Shown here one piece after another: positions 20,844-30,838 of a DNA stretch of 64,000 nucleotides. Position 1 is the stretch's first letter, and each line of letters begins with the position of its first letter. The stretch comes from Merluccius polli. Its lineage: Eukaryota > Chordata > Actinopteri > Gadiformes > Merlucciidae. The notes under the pieces are model-generated. The model was not told the origin of the DNA. It saw only the letters and a list, made by a program, of their open reading frames with translations, and ran no database searches. The stretch lies in NCBI GenBank assembly GCA_030340625.1, contig JAOPHQ010005699.1, forward strand, positions 1 through 64,000, in the 5' to 3' direction. A program made the position numbers and the translations under genes.

Positions 20844-23800
20844 TTAGAGGGCGTCAACTGGGAAGGCCTCGGGCCACTGGGCGGGGTCTAGGAAGACAGA
20901 GGCGGAGCCGCTGTAGAACCACAGCCTGGGCAGTGTCCCCTCCACCCGCCAGCTGTCGGCCGCCCGATCGTACACCTCCATCTCCACGCCGTAGTCCCCC
21001 TCCATCCCCTTCCAGTGACCCCCTGTCACCACCAGACCCCCGTCCAGCACCACCAGACCCCCGTTCTCATGGAGCATGTGGAGGAACTGCACCTGTGGGG
21101 GAGGAGGAGGAGGAACAGGAGGGTGAGGGGCTTGAAGAGTAGCATTGTGGACATAATCGTTTTTCTTTGTCACGAATGAACAAATCTCTAGTGAAATTAT
21201 TTTAAATGATACAATAATATTATTTATTTTTCATATCAATAATATTACATGATAAATAATATTTGTTTTTAATATACATTATACTATATGATGAATAATA
21301 TAATTTTTACATCTTTGCAGTTTAGACTCAGTAAAGTATCTGGAAATAGAGAACATTATTTTTAGCTAAATCACTGTATGGTCTTGATGGGTCACGTCAC
21401 GTCACGTCCCACCTTATTTTTAAAGTGATATTTCAAGACTTTTCAAGTGCAACTGAAACATATCTGCACTACTTTGATCAAGTTTCAGTTTTTTTTAATG
21501 AAAAATATATAAAAATATATAAGATTAATAAAATAAATTAATCTTATTAATTTTAGCTGATATTTGAGTGTGTAACAGTAATCTCACCTTCTGCCACATG
21601 TTGGCGTCGGGGTCGTACGAGTAAACCTTCTTGGTGTTGTCAGCGATCAGATAGACGACGCCGTCCGCGGTGACGCAGCGAGGAGACGACAGGTACTTAG
21701 GGATGAATGGAGAGCATATGATACTCCAGCTGTCTGTGGGACAAAAACATCACGTTAACGTTCTCACAAACCATGTGTATGACAAACGTGCAATGTTAAT
21801 GCACTCACAAACCATGTCTATGACAAACACACAATGTTAGCATCCTCACAAGCCATGTCTATAACAAACTCACAATGTCAACGTTCTCACAAACCATATA
21901 TGACGAACACACAATGTAACGTCCTCACAAGCCATGTCTATGACAAACACACAAAAATAACATCCTCAAAAAACATTGACACGACAAACACACAATATTA
22001 ATGTCTTCAAAACATTAACACCTCACCACCATCTGTATTTTACTGTGCTGTGTCACGTTATTGTATGGTATTGTATCGTATCATATGGTTTTGTACTGTA
22101 TCATACCGTATCGTATTATTTTCTATTATTATGTAAGTTTAAGCCTGTTCCTCACCGATGACAGGGTTGTAGCACTGCATGGTCAGGGCGTTGTACTTGA
22201 CGGCACACGAGCCGATCACATACAGCTTTCCGTGGCAGGCGGCGGCGGTGAAGTTGGTGACATAGCGCAGGGCGGGGCAGGTGACCGCCCAGGTGTCACT
22301 GTAGGGGTCATAGTGCTCCACCTCTACGTAGTTCAGGGTCGTACCTGAGGACAAAACAGTGTCAGAGAGGCAGCTGGAAGAGCACCATCCACTAATGGCA
22401 ACTTCCCATCAAAGTTGGATTCAGCCTTGTTTTGTGCCGCCATTATAACTCTTCCCATTTGGCACTCATTAGCCTCTTAACCGTCGCCGGAAGGTAGGAT
22501 CCCTCTCCTGTGTTCCTTCTCAAGCTTTCTTGTAGATAATAATCTTGAAGCTTAATTGCAGTCTGTCCAGTTTGTTGTTTTTTAGAAACTGTAGTTACTC
22601 CAATTTTGACTTATGAGTTGCTTTGGAATGACTAAATTTAACACCGTAAAGACTAGGTCAAACCAGCCCAGTTCACCATCAGCTGTCCATTTCTCCACAG
22701 GTTTGATTCCCAACACACGCAACAAAATATTTTTCCGTTCCCTACCTCCGATGACATAGACCTCTCCGTTGAGTGTCGCTGACGTGTGATTGGTTCGTGG
22801 GCGGAGCATGGGCGCCACGGTGAGCCAGCAGCCCTGGCGAGTCACATACTTCCACGTCTCCGTGGTGGACCAGGTGTTGGTGTTGGACCCCCGCGACCCA
22901 CCTGTCAATCCCAAAATCACACCTCAGCACCACATAGTACATACTAGCTCCTCCATATAGTACATACTAGCTCCTCCAGCACCACATAGTATATACTAGC
23001 TCCTCCATATAGTACATACTAGCTCCTCCAGCACCACATAGTACATACTAGCTCTTGTCTTGTTTTGTTGGTCTTTTGTTTTAGTACACAGAACATAGGA
23101 CAAACAACATCTCACTAAAATGGAGTCTCCAACCATTTCTTGACAACCGTTCATTCGACTTCACACTTGGCGGGTGTATCGCTGAGGACCCGAGGAAGTG
23201 CAGTGTCGAGTGGGAAGTTATTTGGATGAACGGTTCTCCAGAAAGCTGCAAGCAGTAATAATACCGGAGGCCAAGCAATCGGTCTGTTCCGAACACGCAA
23301 GTTTTGAACGGGCACATTATGAACAGGCACATTATGAACAGGCACGTTTTGAGAGACAAACAGAAACAAACTGAATATCAATTACTTGTTTTAAAAGATT
23401 CTTTTAGCTTATTTTTACACCTTCTTTGGGAAGAATATGACAAAATATGACATTTATCTTGTGCAAGCATGTATGTCAATTAATCAAATTTTTGTTACAT
23501 TGAAATATCATATAAAAAAATATCACCTCTCAAATGGCAACCTCGTCCTCCCTGTGACTGTGTCACCAAGTCCGAGTGGGCGGGGCTTAACATTCCAACC
23601 AATCAAACTGTTGGTGACTCCCACTACAGCCAATCAAACCCTGAAAGGATCCTATTTACTGTTTCATTTGGAAATAAGTCACATTAAGAAACAAGATATT
23701 CTATGAATGCCACTTCAAGCGGTCTGTGTAAAGTGTACTACATTCTGCACCGGGTGAACTCGGCTTGTTTAAAATAGTTTCCCCCCATTACTTTACCACT

Positions 23801-25199
23801 CGGGTTCCGATATTTCAAAATAATAGCGTGTGTGTTTTGACAGGGCTCAAACAAACCCGGCTGACCTGTGACATAGACGTCATTGCTGAGAGAAACCAAG
23901 GAGTAGCCCCACTTGTTGGGGTTGGGGAAGTTCGGGAGCTGGTGCCACTGCTCTGCACAGTTGGAACACAGGAGAGAAAACACAGAACAGCATTAGAACT
24001 ATAGATGTACGTGTATACATTTGGTTGAACCTTAGTTAAACTCCTTCCTTGTTCAATATTTGTTCTTAAACTAATTTCTCGTGCTTCTTGTGTTTCACTT
24101 GTTGAGAGTGTTGCTACTTTGCACGGAAAGGACTCTATAAATAAAGTTTGGTTTGATAAAATTTGAGTTGATTTACAAAAAAAAATTGAGAATTTTGTCT
24201 GAAACTGAACCGAACTGATGGTCACGGTCTGATCTGAGCACAAATACAAGAAAGTAAATGTTTTCTTCTCTTCGTTGGTTTTCTCTGGGTTATGTTTCAG
24301 GGTTTATTAAGCGTTGCCGTTCTTGGCATGGTGTCCCCATTCATGTCCTACAGCAGTCAACCCCGCTGGTCATACTTTATTTAGCCAGTAGATTCTACAA
24401 ATAAAGCTCCAATTGCCATTGAATTCCACTCTACAAGACCATATAAGATTATTAGAAATTATACTTACTATTTAATCCTTTGGCAGACACTTTTATCCAA
24501 AGCCATTTGTTTTTAGACCTTAAAGGGGCTATAGACGATATCCTGAACATTAATATAGCAGCAAACAACTATTGGCTATGTAGAGATATAGTGGAGTAAT
24601 GGCATCCTTACCAGAGAATGAAGGCACCCTCCCTCTGTGTGTTGTAATCTGAGTTTCTATTTTCTTTGTTTTGGTGTCCGGTCCGACCGAGCGTTCATGA
24701 TAACACGCGCCACGCATGAGATGAGTTAAGAAGGTAAAGAACACTCCCAATTGTTGTGGTTTGAGACGCTGGTGCTCTAGTGCGACATCTTGTGGCTAAA
24801 TATATCGTCTATAGCCCCTTTAAGGAGCAGGTAGGGGTTAAGGATACCTACAGCTATAGGCTGTGAACATTTGGGGTTCGAAAACCTTCCCCAAAACTTT
24901 CTGGCTGGGAGGCAAACACCCTCCCACCCAACTCTGACACTAACCTGCCCCTAAATAAAACATACACAGGGGAAATAGATCAAAAGAATACGTACGAGTC
25001 TTTATGTTGTAGAAGGCACAGTTCCGGGGCAGCATTCTGGGGTCTCGGTCTTCGTCCTCGTCTTCATCCTCATCCTCATCGTCCAGCGAGCGCCCACCCA
25101 TCACAAACAGCACCTCCTGCAGGTTAGGCTGGGGACTGCAGGCGCTGGCCCGCTCTACGAACCCAGGCGCTACATCCATCTTCTAGGGAACACATGTCA

Positions 25200-25261
<62 letters not shown>

Positions 25262-28200
25262 CCACCAGAGCTGGGAGGGGACATACATACTGATGAGATA
25301 ACGCTTTACTCATCCCGGACTGGTAGGGAAATTCAGCAAATCAAGGCAGAATAACAATACAAAAAGAAACAGCAAACATGATGTATACATATACAGTTTG
25401 ATGACGCGGATGGGAGGGTAACAGAATAAATAATCGGATGAAGTAAACTATATATTAAAGGTTAGTGTCAGAATTTAGTGTCATCTAGTGAAACGGACTT
25501 GGCAGATATTAAATATAATATTCATAAGTATGTTTTCATTAGTGTATTTATATATATATATTTATTACCTGTAAATAATAATCGTGTTTTCGTTTGCTTA
25601 CAATGAGCCGTTTATATATACATGGGGAGCGGGTCGCGTTCCACGGAGGCCGCCATGTTGCATCGCCACGTCGCCATGTTTCTACAGTAGCCCAGAACGG
25701 ACAAACATAGAGAAATAAAGCCTTCGCCATTGCACATTGTTGTTGAGACTAAAATAGCTTTGTTCACCAATGTTTAGTAGCTGGCCCGGGTGGGTGAAGT
25801 ACCCAAAATCCTGACATTAAAACTGAAAATTACATTTATAGCAGCATCGCGCTACTGTGGTAGTGTTTTAAAATAATCTCTGTAGCAGTTTATGTCGTTT
25901 GAAAGTGTTTTTTAAGTGTTTAAAAAACACTTTCAAAAAAGTGTTTTTAAAGATATTAGATATTCAACAGATATTCATGCTCTGGATTACATTGATGTGA
26001 CTCGGGGAACTAAAGACGCGATCAAAGCTATGAGTGATTGCATAATTAAACCGATACGTCTCACGTTACAAAATGTTCTGAATGGATATAACATTAAAAT
26101 TGCTGTTTAGAAGTGTAACCTGCTCTACAACAGGAAAAAACAGGTAAAGCAAGTGTCACCATAGCTTCAGTATCTACTGGCACCTTACAGGCCAGTACAG
26201 GCCACCCACCATAGTGTCAGTACCTACTGGCACCTTACAGGCCAGTACAGGCCACCATAGTGTCAGTACCTACTGGCACCTTACAGGCCAGTACAGGCCA
26301 CCATAGTGTCAGTACCTACTGGCACCTTACAGGCCAGTACAGGCCACCATAGTGTCAGTACCTACTGGCACCTTACAGGCCAGTACAGGCCACCGTAGCT
26401 TCAGTACCTACTGGCACCTTACAGGCCAGTACAGGCCACCGTAGCTTCAGTACCTACTGGCACCTTACAGGCCAGTACAGGCCACCCACCATAGTGTCAG
26501 TACCTACTGGCACCTTACAGGCCAGTACAGGCCACCGTAGCTTCAGTACCTACTGGCACCTTACAGGCCAGGACTGGCCACCGTAGCTTCAGTACCTACT
26601 GGCACCTTACAGGCCAGTACAGGCCACCGTAGCTTTAGTACCTAGCACCTTACAGGCCAGTACAGGCCACTGTAGCTTCAGTACCTACTGGCACCTTACA
26701 GGCCAGTACAGGCCACCGTAGCTTTTCCTTCGTCGTTGGAAAGGGAGAGGTAAGGGGGGGTATTCAGTTGGTTGTAATCTGCAACCTCACCGCTAGATGC
26801 CACTAAACTTTACACACTGTACCTAACCCTAACATATAATAATGAAAGGCTTCAGATTAAAGTGTCCACCAGATGACAAAATAGGGAATAATATATTCAT
26901 AATAAACATATAACTATTATGCACTACTGATACAAAATAAATTACTTTGATAAGTTCATGTTTTGAGGGGTGCTTGGGAAAATGTGTCTTTTTTGTCATT
27001 TTAATATTGGTTATGAACAAAAGTTGTAAAATAATTCCACCTTTATACAATTACCGGTAATTCAATCTAAATACCTCCTTAACAAAATTAAGAAAAACTG
27101 AATACTAACATGCAAGTTCGGTCAATCTGTCCAATGAATAACAACAATCCTAAGTGAAGCATAAGCCCATGTTTCTCACTAAACTGTCTTTGCAACTCCC
27201 ATTTGTTGTTCACATTTACACCAAATAATGCACATATAATATTTATATGCATTTAAATCTTTTTCACTTTTGTGCTCGTAAAAGGGGTAACTTGGCTGAA
27301 AGAAATATCTTGGAGGGGGTACATTAGTAAAAAATAGCTTGAGAACCACTGCACTAAATGACTCTAACAACAAAACCCTCAAAGGGAGGGGGACAGCACC
27401 TCCTCTGGTCAAACCCGGGTCACTGCAGTGGCTCTTTAGATTGGCTCAGTCAAGTGCCATGGTGATGTCACTCACCATCGTGTGTATGGCATGGAGTGAC
27501 ATCATCACCTGGGACTCATTTGAGCTAAATCAGAACCAGTACAACAGATGCACCCACCCCTGGTTCACCCCATTTCTGGCTTCACTTGGTGTGTGAGGGG
27601 TTTGATTGAACGAGAACCCGCTAACCCAGGGCTTTTACAAGCCTATTCATGCCTGGCCCACCTCTAGAGGTACCTCTGGCCCAGGACCCACCAATAGTTG
27701 TACATTCTTGCATATTATGTCCGTCCATTATGGCACCCATTGCACAATCGTCCCGAGAAGGAGGGATACTTCTGTCAGTGTTCCCTCTCGAACATGGAGG
27801 GAGTTTTTCCGTGCTCTTTGGGGGGCTAAGGTTAAGGGGTGTTGTATAATATGGCCTGTGAAGACTGTGAACTGTAATAAAGGGCTTTACAAATAAAATG
27901 AACTTTACTTGACATTCTCATTACTATGTCAAAAAAGTGAGATCATTAACACTTGTCTATGTAAATTGTTCATCAATAAATTATTCCCCTTTTCAGTCTG
28001 CAAACATGCTAGGCATGCATATATATTTCTGAGAAAAGTGACCCACTTTGTCTCCGGCCGAGGCCCACTCGGGGGCCCACAGTGTAAAGACCCCTGCTCT
28101 CACCTCTTGGAGGATGTTCTCCACAGCCTCTCGGCCCCCAGGGGACCCCTGGACCAGGCCGTCTGTCAGCAGGTGGTCCCTCAGGTAGTCGGGGCTGAGC

Positions 28201-28877
28201 AGCGCCAGGCGGGTGAGGCCCAGCAGTTCCGGCAGGTGGGCGAGCCTGGGCGTCTCCCGGTGGCGCACCCAGGCCAGGGCGGCCTCCACGCGCGCATGAT
28301 CCGACCGGACCCGCAGGCTCTCGTGGGCCAGGCAGGCGGCCAGCCGCTCCTTCCCCAGCAGCGGGAACTCCTCGCTGTGCTGCACCGCCTCAAAGTTCTC
28401 CAGCAGGAAGGCCCAGGCCTTGGCCACCACCTCAGGGCAGCCGTGGGTCTCCCCGAACTCCAGGATGCCCAGGCAGTTGGTGGCGTCGATCTGATGCTGG
28501 AGGTAGCGGCTGCACACGCCGCGCACCGTCTGGAACTGCAGCTGGCTGGAGGTGCCGATCAGCCCCTCCACATTGCCCTGGTTGATGGTTAGCTTGCCCG
28601 TGTATGCAAAGTCCAGCAGGGTGGAGAGGACGTCCGGGTCCACGTCCTGCAGCTCCACGCGCGCTGCGATGCTCTCCACAAAGTCCCCCGAGAACATGGT
28701 GAGAAAGTAGGGGCTGCAGAGCGCCAGCACAGCACGGTGGCAGGGGAAGTCCCGCCCCCCCGCTCCCAGGGTCACGTCGACCAGCTTGGGCTGCGAGCAG
28801 AGGGAGCGCAGCCCCTCTAGGATGCTCTGGGGGTGGGAGGACAGGCTGAAGTCCAGGTCGTCCACGTTACGCACCAT
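20844..28877 (-). CDS. klhl30: Kelch-like protein 30, 7 coding exons
   Basis: BTB-BACK-Kelch protein, family role as Cullin-3 ubiquitin-ligase substrate adaptor; enriched in striated muscle in mammals. Exons (minus): 28877-28104, 25182-24996, 23952-23866, 22901-22746, 22344-22156, 21733-21588, 21092-20844. All junctions are in phase and total 595 codons (human about 578). The start MVRNVDDLDF is the conserved KLHL30 N-terminus. BTB lies about residues 30-135 (HRAVLALCSPYFLTMFSGDF, DFAYTGKLTI), BACK about 140-240 (NCLGILEFGE, AKAWAFLLENFEAV), and Kelch repeats about 275-590 (NKWGYSLVSLSNDVYVTGG, RTNHTSATLNGEVYVIGG, GCSVKYNAL-like SCAVKYNALTMQCYNPV, LPRLWFYSGSASVFLD). Exon 2 carries an Asp-Glu dipeptide tract in the linker before Kelch repeat 1 that accounts for part of the extra length. 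Coding exons are very GC-rich against AT-rich introns. Confidence 0.95.
21738..22010 (+). repeat. About 45-bp minisatellite in a klhl30 intron
   Basis: Six degenerate copies of CTCACAAACCATGTCTATGA plus CAAACACACAATGTTAACGTC, starting within 10 bp of the exon at 21733. Confidence 0.85.
22925..23053 (+). repeat. About 57-bp tandem repeat in a klhl30 intron
   Basis: Repeats of CACATAGTACATACTAGCTC with CTCCAT or CTCCAG, about two and a half long units, beginning about 20 bp upstream (minus strand) of the exon at 22901. Confidence 0.85.
23130..23285 (+). repeat. Dispersed repeat, copy 1
   Basis: About 150 bp that recurs at 56665-56815 in scly. Shared landmarks are TATCGCTGAGGACCC, AGTGTCGAGTG and AAAGCTGCAAGCAG. 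Probably a fragment of a larger fish repeat. Confidence 0.7.
24470..24955 (+). mobile_element. tRNA-type SINE interrupted by a MITE
   Basis: The left part has GGCAGACACTTTTATCCAAA; the right part has GGAGCAGGTAGGGGTTAAGG, GGTTCGAAAAC and the GGCTGGGAGGCAA end. A TTAA MITE at 24524-24819 splits it. Confidence 0.7.
24524..24819. mobile_element. TTAA MITE with perfect 18-bp inverted ends
   Basis: 296 bp flanked by TTAA at 24520-24523 and 24820-24823, with identical inverted termini AGGGGCTATAGACGATAT. No coding capacity. About 170 bp from a klhl30 exon. Confidence 0.92.
25199..25263 (+). repeat. (ATC)n microsatellite
   Basis: About 20 units, about 20 bp from the klhl30 exon starting at 25182. 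Confidence 0.95.
25440..26150. mobile_element. Mosaic of transposon fragments in klhl30 intron 1
   Basis: Shares GATATTAGATATTCAAC and CGGGGAACTAAAG with 12660-12745, and AAAATGTTC plus GCTGTTTAGAAGTGTAACCT with 13750-13810, so it is assembled from the same families as the left cluster. Confidence 0.55.
26157..26727 (+). repeat. 46-bp minisatellite, about 12 copies
   Basis: Unit GTCAGTACCTACTGGCACCT plus TACAGGCCAGTACAGGCCACCATAGT, highly uniform; variants are GTAGCTTCAG against ATAGTGTCAG. Confidence 0.95.
26729..26825 (-). mobile_element. MITE fragment
   Basis: Contains GTATTCAGTTGGTTGTAATC and CTAGATGCCACTAAACTTTA. The complementary orientation recurs at 56206-56283. Confidence 0.6.
27150..27350. 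mobile_element. Transposon right end
   Basis: GGGGGTACATTAGTAAAAAA followed by GCTTGAGAACCACTG, similar to the end at 11195-11230. The left end was not located. 26830-27150 is AT-rich with no gene. Confidence 0.45.
27680..27905 (+). mobile_element. LINE 3' end
   Basis: GAGGGAGTTTTTCCGTGCTC, later ATAAAGGGCTTTACAAATAA and a short AT-rich tail, typical of fish L2-like 3' ends. 5'-truncated. Confidence 0.6.
28104..28877 (-). CDS. klhl30: klhl30 exon 1: BTB and BACK domains
   Basis: A single 774-nt exon encodes the whole BTB and BACK region (258 codons, phase 0) and ends at GAG|GTGAGA. The BTB dimer and Cul3-facing part and the BACK helices are complete with no stop or frameshift. The single-exon BTB-BACK layout is usual in this KLHL subgroup. 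A (GA)n run of about 135 bp sits about 30 bp upstream of the ATG and may be part of the 5' UTR or promoter. Confidence 0.93.
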
Positions 28878-28907
28878 GGTGGTCGGACGCTAGACCCTCC
28901 GTGGTCC

Positions 28908-28968
28908 CGGAGAGAGAGAGAGAGAGAGAGAGAAACAGAGAGACAGAGAGAGAGAGAGAGAGAGAAAC

Positions 28969-29011
<43 letters not shown>

Positions 29012-29040
29012 AAGAGAGAGAAAGAGAGGGAGAGAGAGAG
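28908..29040 (+). repeat. (GA)n tract upstream of klhl30
   Basis: GAGA with interspersed ACAGAGAGACAGAG, starting about 30 bp before the klhl30 ATG. Confidence 0.95.
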
Positions 29041-30080
29041 CAGTGTTCACCTGTAGGATTCAAAGATCAGACCAGAATGAATCGCTCGGGGAGAATCGGC
29101 GTTTCCCAGGGAGGGTTGATGAGACCAGGTCACGGTGTGTATAATACGGTTTCAGAGGGGATTTTACCGCATTCAAATTAGAATCGATGCGCACAAGATG
29201 TTATTTTACTTCGGGAATCAATTTACAATATTCAAAAGGTCACAGGGAAATAGATATTGAGCATGTTGAAAACCAATAAGAACTTTCTGTAAACAATAGC
29301 AAAAACACAGTAAAGCTTATAGGACTAAGCGCTAACATATCTAAATCCTTCCAAGAACATAGCATGACATATTTTAAACATTTATTTAGCTATCCAACAT
29401 AACATATCGAGTTTAATACCCTCTTGTTTGTTATCTGAGCAAATACAGCATGTCCTATGAATGGTGTGGCTGTATTATCCCGAGGAACACAGTTTGTTTA
29501 CTTGGAAACAAAGATCAGTGTAACTTTGGTTTTTCACCCGACCAGCCATGATGTCATGTAATCCGTTGTGAAGCTGACGATAAAGTACATTTCCTGCCAC
29601 AAGTACACTTTGAATCAAGGCAAATACAAAACTCACCAAAGAGGCAGATAATTACTGCAATAATTGCTCATATTTCCCGTCACCAGCCGTATGTGTAGCA
29701 GGGGTGCAGCCGGTTACAACAACAAGGTCCTGGCAGTATGGTGGAGGGTTTCAGCCAAGTCACTGGGAACGACTGCCTGTCGCTCAGCTATATTTAGGAG
29801 CTGCAGAGCCTCTGCATGAGGCAGAGGCATTCCAGCACAGACCCCCCGATCCACACCTGCTGTTAAAGGAACAGACACAAGGCCTACATGGCATGGAGGC
29901 TACTGGGGGTGATGAATGAGGTTAGCATGTTTTAACAGCTAATTACTCCCCGGCCGCCATCTTGGAGAAACGACTAGAGGTTTTGTTGGTGTTGAGAGCT
30001 TTGGACTATGTGGACAGCTTTTAACAGCAGAGTAGGAGAAGTAGGGGAAGAAGCCGTAATGGACGTTAAACATATTTTTC
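29041..30080. other. klhl30 upstream and espnl downstream region
   Basis: No coding exon. Holds the MEF2-type site at 29788 and GC-richer sequence at 29700-29970 that may include the klhl30 promoter or a 5' non-coding exon. Confidence 0.4.
29788..29797. promoter_or_regulatory. MEF2-type site upstream of klhl30
   Basis: CTATATTTAG, an exact match to the MEF2 form CTA(A/T)4TAG, about 0.9 kb upstream of the klhl30 ATG, with a CACCTG E-box about 60 bp away. KLHL30 is muscle-enriched, so this is a reasonable muscle promoter or enhancer candidate, but a ten-base motif can occur by chance. Confidence 0.35.
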
Positions 30081-30085
30081 AAGCG

Positions 30086-30091
30086 TTTATT
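30086..30091 (-). terminator. espnl polyadenylation signal
   Basis: AATAAA on the minus strand, about 190 bp downstream of the espnl stop codon and embedded in AT-rich sequence. It is the nearest canonical signal, so the espnl 3' UTR is probably short. Confidence 0.6.
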
Positions 30092-30282
30092 TAATCTAAA
30101 CATTGTCTATTTACAAAAACAGTCGATGTTTGAGTTGCTCCGCCACGACAAAAAAACGATCTAAAAAAAATCACAAAAAAACAAAACAGTATAGATTTCC
30201 ATTTGTCGGGGGCATTTGTGTCAAGAATGTAGTTGTTTTACAAAAATATATTAAAAAGTTCCCACTATCAAACCGTTTTTCT

Positions 30283-30838
30283 TTACTCAAAATAAAAAAT
30301 CTCCGCCTCCTTCTCCTTCCAGAAAGCGAAGCTGCGGTCGATGTATTTACAGATCTCCACATTGGAGAAGCTGGAGATGTCCGTCCCCCCGTTCAGAATC
30401 CCCTCATCGGGCGTGGGTGTCTGGACGATGACCTTGGGCACCCGCCTGACCTCCGGCAGCACGCGCTTCTCTGCCTCCGCCACCGGCGCCTCTGCCTGGC
30501 TCGCCTCCGCCTCTGCTGGCGCCGGCGTGTTCCCGAAGAACTTGGTCTTGATGTCGTCAAAGCCGTCCTTCCACTCGCGGCCACCCGACTCGATGTCCTG
30601 GATGACGGCCTTGTGGAAGTCCCGCACCGTCTCCCAGGTGAAGCAACCCAGGTGGTCGAACACCTCAAAGCACAGCAGGTGGCGCATCTTTCGTTCGTCG
30701 GCCGACAGCTCCAGCTCCAGGATGTGGAAGTAGCCCAGCATGAAGAGGTCAAGAGTCAGGCTGTCGTAGTCCACCGGCACGCCCTCCACACGTGGCAGAA
30801 ACATCTCTGGGGAATAGACAGCCTGCTGCCGGTGGAGC
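30283..30838 (-). CDS. espnl: espnl last coding exon
   Basis: C-terminal exon, acceptor CTCTCTGCAG, stop TAA at 30283-30285. It encodes FLPRVEGVPVDYDSLTLDLF, MRHLLCFEVFDHLG, then an Ala/Glu-rich linker with imperfect repeats (APAEAEASQAEAPVAEAE), and ends KEKEAEIFYFE. The ends match mammalian ESPNL, while the linker is expected to be lineage-specific. A minus-strand AATAAA at 30086-30091 lies about 190 bp after the stop. Confidence 0.92.

Noticed and set aside
28181..28393. Alternate minus-strand frame in klhl30 exon 1, and the long plus-strand frame over it
   Set aside because: High-GC shadow frames of the BTB-BACK coding exon.
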